NCBI GenBank assembly: GCA_029448655.1 | Contig: JACCLO010000012.1 | Coordinates: forward strand, 558,001-622,000 | Direction of reading: 5' to 3' | Length of the DNA stretch: 64,000 bases | DNA from: Wolfiporia cocos | Lineage: Eukaryota > Basidiomycota > Agaricomycetes > Polyporales > Phaeolaceae | Part shown: positions 11,232-23,629 of the stretch, piece by piece | Position numbering within the stretch: the stretch's first letter is position 1 | Layout: every line of letters begins with the position of its first letter | Translations under genes and position numbers: made by a program | Notes under the pieces: model-generated | What the model was told of the DNA's origin: nothing | What the model saw: only the letters and a program-made list of their open reading frames with translations | Databases searched by the model: none

Positions 11232-12065
11232 CCTGACTCTAGTGCCCGCTCGGCCATTCCTCCATGATGAGAAGTCGTAAAGATACCATCCACTGCCATC
11301 CTTATTATATTAGTAGACGACGTAATACACGCATATTAAGAGATCAAGATATTGGCAACCATCACAGACAATGACAGCAAAGTCACAAAGTACCTATGGT
11401 GAGCTAGGGATGGGCAGCCCTCGGGATATAAGAGAATGATTGCACTATAGCAGGAAAAATTCCGTGAACACGACTTGCCGCCACCTTTCTATCACGCAGT
11501 CGGCGGCCGAAGCTTGAAATACATGTTGGCGTGCTGACGTTGGGCATCGCGCTAAACTGGGGAACCAGTATTACAGAGAGTAGACGGACACTTCAGCAAT
11601 GGTAAATCTCAAAGGTATCTCGGCATAGACGTTCATCAGTCACGATCGACACCTATGGTCCCGTGTAGAATAGGATGAGAAAAACAGCTCTATCGAGGCA
11701 TTAGTGGAAAATATCAGGTCGCCGCTCCCAGGATCAAATATACCGCGCATTCATAACATCATGTTGAGCCTCCCGTCCCAGCTCCATCCCAATTGAATAT
11801 AAACTACAGACTTAACTTGCGCAGGTGATGAACTGTTTTGATTGATGCTGAAATGGATATCTGTGTGGCCGGACTGAAGTGGAGCGACCTAACGGTCCGA
11901 GTCGGCGTGCAGGAACATCGGTTCAAACCACCTGGATTTTCACGCCAGTCGAGCACGGATCAGAACAAAGTACACAGCGAATCTAATGTGGATGTTATCG
12001 TGAGGAATACTTCGTCCAATACATAGGGCAATATTCTGCATGAACATGAGCCCACCATGCTCTCA
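11232..12065. other. Gene-free stretch
   Basis: Between the small coiled-coil gene and the 3' end of the gene at 12066-13096. Only short frames without splice support; AT-richer than its surroundings. Nothing recognisable. Confidence 0.5.
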
Positions 12066-13096
12066 TCAGGCAGCGTGTTGTGAGCTTGTTCCAAACATCA
12101 CACTCAGAGTCCTCATCTGAAACTCTACCCTCCGAAGATATCGCTCGATTGAGTGCACAACAGCCGACTTATCCGGTGTAGGAAACAGTGCGTCAAGTTC
12201 TGTCCGTGGCGGCACGCTGTCCGAGCATTTTCTTTCGTATCAGCGAACATGACCACGGGAGGTATATCACACAAACGCTTGCGCTCACCCACCCATTCAC
12301 TGCATAGTATGTTTTTGGATCTTCGAGGTATAAACCCGCTTCACAGATGAATTCTCGACAGCGCTCTCCTGTCGCTATATTCTCGAGTTGTTCCTCTTCG
12401 GAAAGGTCATGGTGAAACAGGTGCCGCGAGCTTGCGAGGCATTGCGTCAGCCTCGTTCTATCCTCGCCCTCTACGCAGGCCCCAGAGAAGTGTCCGGGGA
12501 AGTACATGTCGAGTCGCGGTTGAACTACCATCGGATCCGGCGATAGGAAGGAGTGATTTATATCCTATGCCATGACTTGTGTGATTGCGTGAGGACATTC
12601 AGGCGACTACGTACAATTTGGTAACACGTGTTTACTATTGTCATGTAGAGCCGCTGCATCTTGTTGTTCTGTGATATTAACCGGCGCAGCCCCCGTTCAT
12701 CATCATCCTCAAGAGTACGTATAGCCGCGGAAGGGTTCTTGCGGTAGTAGTCATTCTATAAGAGCATCGCCGATGTTTTCGATATCGCATGTTTTCTAAT
12801 GAGATTGACGTGGCCCAGGAGCGTCAGAAGGTCGATGGTACAGAAATGTGGGCTTAAGAATGTTAAACATGGCGTATCTAAGGAGGAGAGGTGGACAGTG
12901 AGAGTTGTATGATCCGACGGACTCGATGACTTGACATAATTTTACTAACAGGAAGCAGTGAGAAATGTAGTGTCAAGAAAGTCTTGATCATATTGGTGCG
13001 TACGGTAGAATCTCGATGCAACTGCATATCGCTATAATCATCAGGTAACAGATTAGAGATTACTTCAATGAGGAGATCAAGATAATCTTGCTTCAT
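12066..13096 (-). CDS. Unknown multi-exon protein
   Basis: Five exons join in frame with good GT-AG signals to a protein of about 265 residues. Exon 1 starts MKQDYLDLLIEVISNLL (13096). Exon 2 contains CTIDLLTLLGH. Exon 3 starts NDYYRKNPSAAIRTLEDDDE. Exon 4 runs from DINHSFLSPDPMVV through CREFICEAGLYLEDP (about 12560-12296). Exon 5 runs from KCSDSVPPRTELDALF to TSSQHAA and TGA at 12068-12066 (from 12231). The exon 3/4 donor is GTACGT and the 4/5 donor GTGGGT. That one open path exists through four junctions argues for a real gene. It is mainly helical by composition with no recognised domain, signal peptide or membrane segment. Further 5' exons cannot be excluded. It lies between modules and is not related to either module gene. 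Confidence 0.6.
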
Positions 13097-13669
13097 CGTT
13101 TGTGCCGAGCAGGCTGGTTGATCAGGTACGTGGTCGCATCGATCGCGATGCGACCGAGGTTGGAGTGCCGCGCGTCAGAACGCCGGACGTCGGACATTGA
13201 ATCGGAATGTCGCGCTTGTGGCTGCGCTCACCACCGCGCGCCATCTGCATATCTGTCATACAAATCTCTCGTGGCTTCGATCTCGACCCCGCGGCCGCGG
13301 TGAACTTGTACAAACCAAATGACTCTACGGCCAGTATGAACTAGATAGGAGTGCTCGCGAATGTTCGCTTATATATGCCACTCACTGGGAACTTTGAACC
13401 TCTGGTGTCAATGAGACGCGGAGCTCTGCATAATTCACCTAGCATCCGATGCGATCGAGACAAGTAACTACGACACATGAGGCATTCGGCGTGTCTAGTC
13501 CGTAGTCCCTCTATCACTCTTCTCTGCATGAACGTTCACCTGCTCAATCACCGAATGCGCACACATGCCGAAAGACAGACTCGACAAGAAAACCACTGTC
13601 CCTGAAATGAAGTGAGGATATCGGTGAGCTTTTAGACCTGGAATATTGAGCTGTCTCGATGCTCACCAT
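13097..13669. other. Gene-free stretch upstream of the unknown gene, 3' of c
   Basis: Contains several CG-rich palindromic bits (for example CGATCGCGATGCG near 13140) and short frames on both strands. A minus-strand frame at 13313-13122 might be an extra 5' exon of the 12066-13096 gene, but I could not join it convincingly. Confidence 0.4.
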
Positions 13670-15129
13670 CTATTCCGCGACACCAAGGCGGAATATCTCT
13701 GAACTCAACGTTTCCAGCGCAACGGTAGGCTTCAGCAGTACGGTGGAGCGTTGCGCATGTTCAGCGTCGGTGCTTTCGAGATGTACTACTCTGTACAGGC
13801 CCATGGCTGTGGTGCAAAGGACTCTACGTTCAATAGGTGTGTGTGTGTCGGCCTTGGGGTCCGCATACTCGTTGATCGTATGAGCTTCATTGAACTTTTC
13901 TCCGGGTGCAGCAACGATGACCTCGAAATCGCCAGATATCACTTCCTCTCCTATGAGTCGTCGCAGCTGCAAGCAGCCTTCGATGAGCGACTTCAAACGC
14001 TCGCCATGGATATCGCCGATGAACGTGCGTGCTGCCTCTTCGGATCCCTGTAATTGCAACCCAGACACGGCGAATACATCGGCGATGTGTGTTGTGATGC
14101 ATTTGAGTAGGTAAGCCGTTATGACATCGTCGCCGGATAGTACTGCTCTAGCGTGGCGCCTCGCAAGATTGCGCCACCTGCCTGATACTGTCTGGCTTTC
14201 TGCGAGTAACGGTAAGCTCAGATGTCGTATATTCAAAACGCGGAAGTCCTCGTACCGTTGTGCTTCATATGCACATATATTTGCTCGAGCGATGTGTTGC
14301 CACTGTCAGGTCCAAAAATCCATGTAGCCACGATTATCCGGGAACATGCCACCAGGGTCGCCTGAAGGGTAAGTTGGAGAGCAAACGAGTCGTGTCTGTG
14401 TTGAACTATCTCCAGCAGCCCAAGCAATGTCTCTCCTACCAGCAGCGACGTCCTCTCCTTCGCATCCGCAACAGATAGCGGCGCATGGTGTGGTGCCGCA
14501 CTCTCGAAGTCAACGGAATCTAAAATTTGCGCTGCCGACTGAAATATCTGGGAGTTTATCAGCTCTACCATCGCAAGAACCTCCGCATCAGATACAGAAT
14601 CTGTCTTCGTCAGATATAACTGGGCATCGCGCAGGTCGGCGGTCCGTTCCTCTAGCAGGGCGAGAGTTTGCCCATGCTTCCGCTGCAGAGCGTCCAGTGC
14701 GAACTGCTGACGTCTAATATTCCTGCCCGCCTCTTCCAGTCTCTCCCGAACGGCTTCGTGGTCTTGCAGCCGGCCACGCATATTTTTGATCATCGCCTTG
14801 CTCTCCTCCAACTCCTGCTTCAGGCTTGTCACTTCCGTCCTCAGCGTGTTTCGCTGATCCCGATACCTACACTTTCTTGTTCTCTCCCTCTCCAGTTGAT
14901 CGCGAGCCGCCTCAGCGTCACGCGTTGCTCTATGCGCCGCTGCCTTGTATTTCCCGACCGCTGCCCGTTCAGCGTCGAGGCATATCCGCAACCTCCTCAT
15001 CTCTTCACACAACCTTCCGACATCCTGCTCTGCATCTTTGGACTGGACTTGCCCGAATCTTCGGTCAGCTGCGTCCGATGGTCGTTGCCCTCGCAGCGGT
15101 GTGTCAATCACATTGTTCCAGAGCGACAT
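13670..15129 (-). CDS. Class I coiled-coil partner protein c
   Basis: Start placed at MSLWNNVIDTPLRG (15129) by alignment with the MSL starts of a, b and d; an in-frame ATG at 15189 would add 20 unconserved residues. The N-terminal segment is much less hydrophobic than in a, b and d, so a membrane anchor is doubtful. A long coiled coil rich in Arg/Glu (about 40-185) is followed by YLTKTDSVSDAEVLAMVELI. A phase-1 intron of about 55 nt near 14213-14267 precedes SQTVSGRWRNLARRHAR. The C-terminal domain contains GEEVISGDFEVIVAAPGEKF, VLCTTAMGLYRVV and LLKPTVALETLS and ends GVAE at TAG 13672-13670, without the extra tail exon of b and d. It is divergent from ATPase gene C, 511 bp between starts. 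Intact. Confidence 0.85.
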
Positions 15130-15640
15130 AGGCGTTGGTAGTGGAACACTAAGTGGATGAGCGCCAAAGCTCGCTGAATCGCTGCACACTTTCCAACGGG
15201 CGTTCCATCGACATCGATGGTTTTAGTTTGATTTGCCGAGGTTTTGTGACATGCCCTGACCTTACAGATCAAGCAACTTTGCAGAATGGGATACTTCTGC
15301 GCCACAGCAGCAACGGCTTTCTAACACAATCTTCGTGCTCCCTCAGCCGATAGTCAGCCTGCCATTTGTGTGAAAAAACTTGCGAGCCAATTGGTCCAAA
15401 GCCTCGAGGTACTGCGGATTCGCGGCGATATTTTCGGAGAAGTGCATCTTTGAGCATCTCGTGTAGGGGAACCGAATTGGCTGCATTATAGCGCTAACTG
15501 AGCTGACGCATCAACGTTCCGAGATCTCATGCACAGTCGACGGCATGAAGGCATTTTGAGCACGGACAGAGGATCATTGGATTAATAAGAGGGCCAGATA
15601 AGAATATCCTGTCCATGAGCTATCATCGCTATCCCCCACC
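15130..15640. promoter_or_regulatory. Bidirectional intergenic region c/C
   Basis: The 511-bp space between divergent starts. AGATAAG occurs near 15596, about 45 bp upstream of the ATG of C. The CCCACC before ATG (15635-15640) is a good fungal start context. No further element is evident. Confidence 0.5.
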
Positions 15641-18095
15641 ATGTCGACGCTTCAGCCCTATAGCGGACCTTCTCGCAAGCTGGTACTTGCATTCGATGTC
15701 GGCACGACCTATAGCGGTATCGCGTATGCTATACTCGACCCTGGTCAAATACCGAAAATTCAAGGAGTGACACGGTATGTCGATTGCAATGCGCTACCTG
15801 ATTGGTAACTAAACGCGGTGTTCTGCAGGTTCCCGGGTCAAGAAAATATGGGCAACTCAAAAATCCCATCCATTATGTACTACACGCAGGATGGTGCTGT
15901 GCGTGCAGTCGGTGCCGAAGCAGCCCTTATCGATGAGTACCAAGCACAAGATGAAGGGTTAATATTCATCGAATGGTGCGTCTGCGTCCATCTAATGATA
16001 TACTGCTTACTTCATCTATTTCAGGTTTAAATTCCATCTCCGACCGAGCACCTTGGAGATGGATGACGACCTACGCTCCAGAACCCCGGCTTTACCAGCA
16101 AACAAAACCATCGTTGACGTCCTTTCTGACTTCCTTCACTATCTCTACGCATGTGCGAGAACGTACATTATCGAGACCGAATCATCGAGCGGCCAGAGAC
16201 TGTGGAGTAATCTTCAAAACGATGTTGAATTCGTGCTGTCTCACCCTAATGGGTGGGAGGGGAATCAACAGACGAAAATGCGAAGCGCAGCCGTCCAAGG
16301 TGGTCTTGTTCCCGATACTCAGACAGGCTACGACCGTATCCACTTTGTCACTGAGGGCGAAGCAAGCATGAACTTCTGCGTCCACAACGGAAGGGTGACC
16401 GAGTCCTCTCAGGTACGTTCGTGCCGAACATCCATAGCAATGTGACGCTGATATCAGATGCCTCATTCCTCAGAGCGGCGACTGCATCCTGGTGATCGAT
16501 GCAGGCGGCGGCACCGTTGACTTTAGCACGTACCAATTCTCCCAAATGGCGCCGTTGACTATCGAAGAAGTCACTTCTCCATCGTGTAAGTTCACTCTCG
16601 AATGTTATATGATACATCCCTCGAACCGTTAGCTTGACGTCTTCCTCCCATAGGTATCATGCATGGCTCTACAACAATCAACAGTCGTGCAGAGAAATTC
16701 CTTGAGGGTATGTGCCATCCATAGACCGTGCTAACTCCCTCACATTGTGCGGTATAGCCAAGCTGAGAAAGTCCAAGTACAAGGACGACATCAAAGGAAT
16801 GATCGCTGAATTTGAAAAATCTACGAAGCCTCTCTTCAAGGATCCCAAGGATTCTGTATATATTAAATTTGGGTCCAAGACCTGCACCGCTACTTCGCTC
16901 AATATCCGTGCGGGAACACTGACTCTTACCGGGTACGAATCATGTCTCATTGTGCTCTTCATTCACATTACAATTCTTGCGCAGACCTGAGGCTGCAAAG
17001 TTTTTCGATCCAGCAGTCTCTGCTATCACTGATGCAGCGCTCAAACAGCGTATGGAGGCCCCTTCACCGGTGAAGGTAATCACAGTACGAGGCTCCATAG
17101 AGCGATCTAATCACACATTTAGGCTGTGTTTCTCGTGGGAGGCTTTTCCGCGAGTCCGTATCTATACAACCAGCTGCAGCAAACCCTTCAGGGCGTGGGT
17201 CTCACGCTATCTCGCCCAGACAAGCAAACGTGAGTGCGGCTTATCGATGTTTACCTCCCTTCATACACGATGAGTTTATCAATCTTGCGCTTGCATCTAG
17301 GAGCAAAGCAGTGGCTGAAGGCTCGGTCTTGCATTACTTAGAGCATTGGGTCTCAGCTCGTGTGGCTCTGCTCACATACGGCAGTCCATGCGCCGTCCTA
17401 TTCGACATGAGTGATCCGGAGCATCTGCAAAGATCACGTACGCTGATCCCCCATCCGTCGGATCTTCCGATGGTTCCCAATCACTTCGGCGTCATATTAG
17501 CCAAGGTAACTTGCAAGGGTCTTATCTTCAGGAGTATTGGCGCTCAAGTAGCTTACGCAGGGCACTCGGTTTCGTGAGAACGAAGAAGTATCTGAGGAAT
17601 TTTCTCGCACTAACTTCAGTATCGAGTCATTGGACACCACGGTTGGCCGTATATTGTGCTACAAAGGGTCATCGAAAGATCCTCAGTGGATAGACGTCGA
17701 CCGAGGTGTGCATGAATAGTGTCTCCGTGCATTCACGAATGGTGTCTTAAATCTATCTCTAGACAAGTATTCTCTGGCGTGCACAGTCCGTGCAGACACT
17801 TCGCATATTGAAAGAGTCCAGCTCCAAGGCAGATTTGGCCTCTACTACGTTCAAAAGTTCAAGATCATATTAGTATGTGGACTTACTGAGCTGAAGGCGC
17901 AGATCGCTTGGACGGAAAATGTTGGTAATTCGTCCTTGTATTTTTCGTCACACTGACTGTATGTTGCTTATAGGGTGTGGAAAAACGGTGAGGAGCTCCG
18001 CAGAACAATCTACTCATCGATTAATCGCGCATTCTAGTGGTCCCGCCAAGATATTCTATCTTGATGATGCTGACGAGTCAGATTCATTGTATTGA
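15641..18095 (+). CDS. HSPA12-like Hsp70-family ATPase C
   Basis: Complete gene of about 13 exons and 595 residues. AFDVGTTYSG (residues 18-27) is the phosphate-1 loop, VTEGEASMNFC (about 203) matches the conserved Glu-containing stretch of the family, VIDAGGGTVD (about 230-239) is phosphate-2, and FLVGGFSASPYL (about 369-380) the adenosine motif. Class I markers are KSKYKDDIKGM and DPEHLQR. The last third is conserved within the array (LVCGLTELKAQIAWTEN) and takes the place of a canonical Hsp70 substrate domain; there is no EEVD. A 14-nt exon (17974-17987) encodes part of GVEKR. The start follows a CCCACC context. It is divergent from partner c. Reading frame is intact through all predicted junctions, so an active ATPase is plausible. 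Substrate unknown. Confidence 0.9.
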
Positions 18096-19070
18096 TGGTG
18101 AAGCGGAGGATGGAAACACTGGCGCAAATGCTTTGCTCAATGGTCATCACGTGCTGAATGAATACTGTTGTCATCGCCTCTACCATCTCTGTCGTCCACT
18201 GGTGCCGTCGCTGCTGATTAGCGAAGGTCTTTTGATTGTCCTGACTACTTGCTGCGATTGTCTCTTACATTGCACAATAATTGCGGTATGTCCGACCTAA
18301 TGCAGTCGATAAGTTCATAGGCTGCACGTCAGCAGCCGTCTCCTTTGGCAACTTGCTATACGTATGCATTGTGCCAACACCCGCAAGAGGCGTGCGTGCA
18401 TATATCGCTGATAATATGTGGTGATAGCCGTTGCACTACTCTAGTAGCAGAACCGGTGTTAGAAAATTGAACGTGGCGCTTTCCCAGATAATGGGAGGCT
18501 CACAGCCGGAACGGTAGTATCTCGCTGCGGGAATCAGTGGCGGGTCAAGAATAACATAAGCAAGAGGGTACCGGGATGAAATCGTTCCATTCTCTCAAGT
18601 AGCGACAATATGTCTGAAGCTACGGACCAAACCTCATTGGATCATACAAAGCCGCCGTAACGAGCCAGTGAGGCTCCATGGCTCAAAGAGCTGATATGTC
18701 GTCTAATTGAATCTGCAGGGCCCCCAAGCTGCCAACGCTTCGTCTGAGTCGTATCTACGGTATCAGTTCCACGATACTGCATAATCATTTTTGTTCTTCA
18801 TTGTGAACCATGCTTGAAGCTTCAAGCATGGTTCATGAAGTTTCAAAACTATATGAATCGCTGTATGCTTTTCAGCGATGATTATCTGCGAATTGGTGCC
18901 AGCAGACGCCGTACACTGGAGGGTAGGATTATCTCTGACGCATGGGACGCGAAAATATATTCTGCTGTGGTGAGATTTGGTGCGAGACAAGAACTGCACA
19001 AGAAAACATGAAGCGAGTCGTCTCTGTTGTCTGAATCTGCGGTGCGTCTGTCGACTCCCCTGCATGACTA
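18096..19070. other. Gene-free stretch between C and d
   Basis: Convergent 3' flanks. It contains the perfect palindrome at 18804-18835, where similarity to the 6560-10545 segment begins. No supported gene; the frame at 18037-18300 is the tail of C read in another phase. Confidence 0.5.
18804..18835. repeat. Perfect 32-bp palindrome at a duplication edge
   Basis: TGAACCATGCTTGAAG followed directly by its exact reverse complement, with no spacer. It lies where the d/D segment starts to match the b/B copy (about 6560). It might have promoted breakage during the duplication or be a small foldback remnant. Confidence 0.75.
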
Positions 19071-20655
19071 TCACTCATCGGCTGACTCAACAGGTGCGAG
19101 CGCCGAGCAAAGGTCAGGCTCTACAAGATTATCATCCTGCTAATTAAGACATAAGTGAGTTTAGCAAGCTCTGATATTCAAACAGCCCAGCAACGCTCAC
19201 CGTGTTCTCTGTAATACCGGATTGACATAGTCCCAGACCTAGCGTCTCCAGCGCGACAGTCGGCTTGAGCAATACAGTCGCACGTAGCGCGTATTCAGAG
19301 TCCGTATTCCCAGTCTGTACCACTCTTTGCAGGCCCATGGCCGTGGTACACAGGACCTGACGATCTACAGCCGAGGAGTTGTCGGCTTTAGGGTCCGCGT
19401 ACTCGTCGGTCACGTGGGCTTCATCAAACCCTTCGCCGGGTGAAACGACGATGGTCTCAAAGTCACCGGAGATCACCTCCTCTCCCATGATCCTGCGTAG
19501 CTGAAGACAGTTGTCGATAAGCGAATGCAGCCGGTCCCCGTGGGTTGTGTCGACGAATGCGCGCGATGCGTCCTCTGCTCCCTCAAATTGAAGTCCAGAA
19601 ACGGCGAAAATATCGACGATACGCCGAGCAAGGCGATTTGACAGGTACGGAGAGAGCTCATCGTCGGATAGTACCCTTCTAGCGTGACGTCTCGCGAGGA
19701 TGCGCCATCTGCCTGCGACAGTTTGACCTTCTGTAGAGAAAGGGTAGGTTCAGACACTACAGACCGAGACGTACATCGGTTACATACCATTGCTTCTCAT
19801 TTGAGCATACACACTGTCGAATGTGACTTGCCCGTTGTCCTGAACAAAGGTCCATGTCGCGGTTATCCAAGATGTAAATGCCACCATGCCTGCTTGGAGT
19901 GCGAGTTGTAGGCAGAACGGATCATCTAGGTGTCGAGCCGATTGCAGCCATCCGACCAGTGTCTCCCCCACAAGCGTTGTGACCGTCTTCCTAGCCTCCT
20001 CCGCCACCTGCGGCACCGAACGCTGTACGGCGCCTTCGAAGTTGATCGAGTCTGCGATCTGCGACGCCGCTTGGAATATTTGTGAGTTCAGCTGCTCAAC
20101 CAATGCGAGGACCTCCGCATCGGACACAGAGTCCGTTTTCGTCAGGTAAGCCTGCGCGTCGCGCAGGTCAGCGGTTCGTGTCTCGAGTAGGGCAAGCGTC
20201 CACTCGTGGGCGCGACCCAGAGAATTCAGCTCGAGCTCTCTCTGCTTTTGGTCCCTCCTCGTCTCTTCCAGCTGGCCGCGTAATTCCCTGACTTGTGCTT
20301 GGCTGTCGTCTACCTTCGATTGCAAGCTCGATACCTGTGTCTTCATCCTCTCCCTCTGCTCTCGATACCTATGAGCGTTTTTCTCCGCCTGCTCCAGTGC
20401 CCCTTTGATTGTCTGCATCTCTCCCCTGACCCTCTGCGTTTCGGCCTTGTACCCATCTGCGAGCATCTCCGCATCGTGCAAACGTCTGCGCAAGTCATCC
20501 ACCATTTTCCCCAGCACATCCTCACTGGACTGAGTATCCTCGGATCGGACCCGCTTCCGCTGAGACATAGACAGATTTGCGTGACAAGCCGTGATACGTT
20601 GTGGAACTCGCCGAAGCCAGCTCAAGAGGAAAAACCACAGGCGATACAACGACAT
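19071..20655 (-). CDS. Class I coiled-coil partner protein d
   Basis: Intact paralog of b from the duplicated segment. It starts MSLYRLWFFLLSWLRRV, a hydrophobic or amphipathic leader that could insert in or lie on a membrane. Coiled coil at about 50-165, signature YLTKTDSVSDAEVLALVEQL at about 170-190, then a helical region and a phase-1 intron near 19790-19735 leading to a GRWRILARRHAR-type stretch. The C-terminal domain has GEEVISGDFETIVVSPGEGF, VLCTTAMGLQRVV and LLKPTVALETLG. The last intron (donor GTGAGC) joins ENT to an acidic tail with DDNLVEPDLCSALAPVESAD, stop TGA 19073-19071. Compared with b, the tail stops earlier. It is divergent from intact ATPase gene D, 531 bp between starts. 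Confidence 0.85.
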
Positions 20656-21186
20656 AGATGAAGGTGGGTGGTGGTGGGATCAACGGAGGGGTGCGGTGTA
20701 CCGAATCGCAGTCATACAGCTGCGGCGACTGTGTCCAGGCACGATTCGCCATGTCTTCCGCCAATTTCTCTTCTACTTCATCAGTTTCAGCCACCGAGTC
20801 TGTGTGACATATAATCCTCTTGTCGAGGCAGAAGACTTCGCGAACTCGTTCCACCGCAGCATCGATTGGACGACGCTATCTCCGAGTACACTTCACGAGG
20901 CCTCGTATACCACTTTCGCTAGCCAGTCCGAATAACTCGGTTCCAAGCAAGTTCCAAACCTCGAGGCGCTGCTGCGGATTTGCGGCGATGCGTACTGAGA
21001 AGCATCAGTGGGCGTTCCTCGCGCTGGGAGCCGAGCTTAATTCGCAATCAGCGCTATGTACCAACCACAGCTGGGGTGTCAGGCACTCCGCAGCACGGTC
21101 CTGTGTCATTCGGATGAGAAACTTAAAAGAAATGAAGTTCGTTGCCAGTCTTTGCGTTCTTGCAAGCCCTCTCGATCCTCTTCGCA
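20656..21186. promoter_or_regulatory. Bidirectional intergenic region d/D
   Basis: The 531-bp space, nearly parallel in sequence to 8419-8942. Comparing the two shows conserved blocks near CAGTCATACAGCTGCGGCGA (20710-20729) and AATCCTCTTGTCGAGGCAGA (about 20812-20831). They may be transcription-factor sites or simply reflect recent copying. Confidence 0.55.
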
Positions 21187-23629
21187 ATGTCGCAACTTCG
21201 ACCTTACCGCGGGGAAGTGCAGAAACTTGTCCTTGCATTCGATATTGGAACGACGTTCAGTGGCATATCGTACGCTCTCCTGGATCCAGGCGAAGTCCCT
21301 GTAGTTAAAACAGTACATCGGTATACTTCTCATTTGCGGTTTTGGCTTCTCTGACAATCGCACAATAGTTATCCTGGACAAGAGAATGCCGTTGGGACTT
21401 CAAAAATCCCATCAGTCCTGTGTTATACATCAGATGGCACTGTCAAGGCAGCAGGAGCAGAAGCAGCTATGCTCACTGAGGCTCGAGATAAACATAAAAA
21501 TCTGATCTTTGTCGAATGGTTTGTTCCTTGTTTCTTATTAAAGCGCCGATCAGCATACTGCGTCTGTCGCTAGGTTCAAACTTCACTTGCGTCCGGAAAC
21601 TCTGGACGCCGATGAGAAACTACGAGCCAGAACCCCGCCTTTGCCAGCCGGCAAGACGGTTGTCGACGTTTTCGCTGACTTCCTGCGTTACCTCTTCGCA
21701 TGTGCTCGTAGATTCATTGTTGATGAGAACAAAATCAACGGCGAGAGACTCTGGAACTCCATCGAAGGTCAGATCGAGTTCGTCCTCTCACACCCTAACG
21801 GGTGGGAAGGAGCACAGCAAGCCAAAATGCGGCGCGCTGCGATACAAGCAGGCCTCGTCCCAGACGATACCACTGCACATGCTCGTATCCATTTTGTGAC
21901 TGAAGGGGAGGCTAGCATGAACTTCTGTATACACATCGCAAAGGCCACCGAATCCCTCAAAGTGAGTATGTTGACGAGCATACCTTATTTCTCCCCTCAC
22001 GTAAACTACGTGTCATCAGAATGGCGATTGTGCGATGGTGATCGATGCCGGAGGCGGCACAGTCGATCTCAGCATGTATAGATTCACAAAGATGAACCCA
22101 CTGTCCATTGAAGAAGTCGCCGTGCCGATCTGTGAGTTGAGTTAGTTTATGTCAATTGCTAGATTGATGCTCATCAACGCTGTTTCCGAAGGCATTTTGC
22201 AGGGTTCAACCACCATTAATGTACGCGCCAAGACCTTCCTCGAGGGTATGTAATTGTTCCTCTTGGTAAACTCTACCCTTCAACGTCTCCCTCCTAGGCG
22301 CCTTGAAATCGTCCAAACATAGGGACAAGATTGAAGATATGATGTCGTACTTTGAGAAACACACCAAGCCAAACTTCAAGAATCCAAACGAGGCCTTCTA
22401 TATTCCGCTCAGAACGAAGAACTGCAAGGACGACGCGGCTATCATTCGCAGGGGGAGAGTCACCCTCTCTGGGTTAGTCTCAAATTGGTCAGCGTCTGTG
22501 GCCGTAGCTAATGTTTTTGCTTATGTAGAAACGATGTCGCGTCTTTCTTCGCGCCTGCCATTTCTGCAATCTGCGATGCGGCACTCAAACAGCGAACAGA
22601 AGCGCCGACATCGGTAAAGGTATTGAAATTAAAATTACGGACATGTATTGCATCCGCGTTCTGACAGTGTATGGCTTTAGGGCGTGTTTCTTGTGGGCGG
22701 ATTCGCAGCCAGCTCTTGGCTTTGCTCCCAACTCCAGCAAACTTTACGACGCTTCGGCCTCACTGTAACCCGCCCTCAGGGCGATCAAACGTGAGCGCAT
22801 TGTCGGTCTCTCCGGCCACAAGCTGATATTTCACATCAGTAGCAAAGCGGTAGCAGAGGGAGCGGTGGTTCACTACATCGAGAATTGGGTGTCCGCTCGG
22901 GTTGCGTCTGTGACCTACGGCGTTCCAGCTGCAACTGTTCTCGATATGACTGACATGGAGCATTTGCAACGACTGGATGATCTTTATTGTCACCCATCCG
23001 GATTACCAATGATTCCTGGGTATTTTGACGTAATTCTTGCAAGGGTCAGTCCGAGGCGTAAAAGACTACGATGCCGTTGACCACTCATCAATCATCACAG
23101 GGAAGGCGCTTCCGCGAAAATGAAGAGATTCGTGAACCATTCGCTCGGTGTTCATTTGACGAATCGTCTCTGGACGTCACCGTTGGCCCGATAATGTGCT
23201 ATAGGGGGTCTTCCAAAAGCCCTCGCTGGCTCGATACTGAGCCCGGTATGTATCGTTGGTTTCCATGTGAAGTCACTAAATTCCTGGCATCTGTTCAGAC
23301 AAGTATTCGCTCGGTTGTATGGTTCGTGCGGACACCTCGCGAGTCGAGAGAAAGCGAGTTTTGGGCCGAATTGGCTGGTTCTACATGCAAGAACTCGACA
23401 TTATCTTGATCTGCGGGCTCACGGAACTCAAAGCACAGATTAGCTGGACTGAAAACGTAAGCTTACATATTATCAGACTATACAATGTTCTCACTATTGC
23501 TAAAATACCAGGGCGAAGAGAAACGGTGAGAAGTCGCCGAAGTCTTCTTGCCACGCTCTAATCACACTTTATAGCGGTCCTGCTGAAATTATCTATGCTG
23601 ACGACATAGATTCGGTGGACTCTGCCTGA
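21187..23629 (+). CDS. HSPA12-like Hsp70-family ATPase D
   Basis: Intact class I ATPase, parent-like copy of pseudogene B. Motifs in order: AFDIGTTFSGISYALLDPGE, YPGQENAVGTSKIP, VTEGEASMNFC, MVIDAGGGTVDLSMYRF (about 22035-22090), KSSKHRDKIEDMMSYFE, FLVGGFAASSWL (about 22686-22725), SKAVAEGAVVHYIENW, VCGLTELKAQ-type stretch (ICGLTELKAQISWTEN) and a 14-nt exon at 23512-23525. It ends ADDIDSVDSA, stop TGA 23627-23629. All exons read through without stops. The C-terminus differs from the DDDAEALN-type ends of E, G and H. It is divergent from d. Expected to be a soluble ATP-binding protein; activity and clients are not known. Confidence 0.9.

Noticed and set aside
10924..11280. Pro/Ser-rich frame MAESVKNAPALAERSSSPSP
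   Set aside because: It shares its first codons with the small coiled-coil gene, but beyond about 10964 the other frame has far better codon bias and a coherent coiled coil; the Pro/Ser reading is the shadow.
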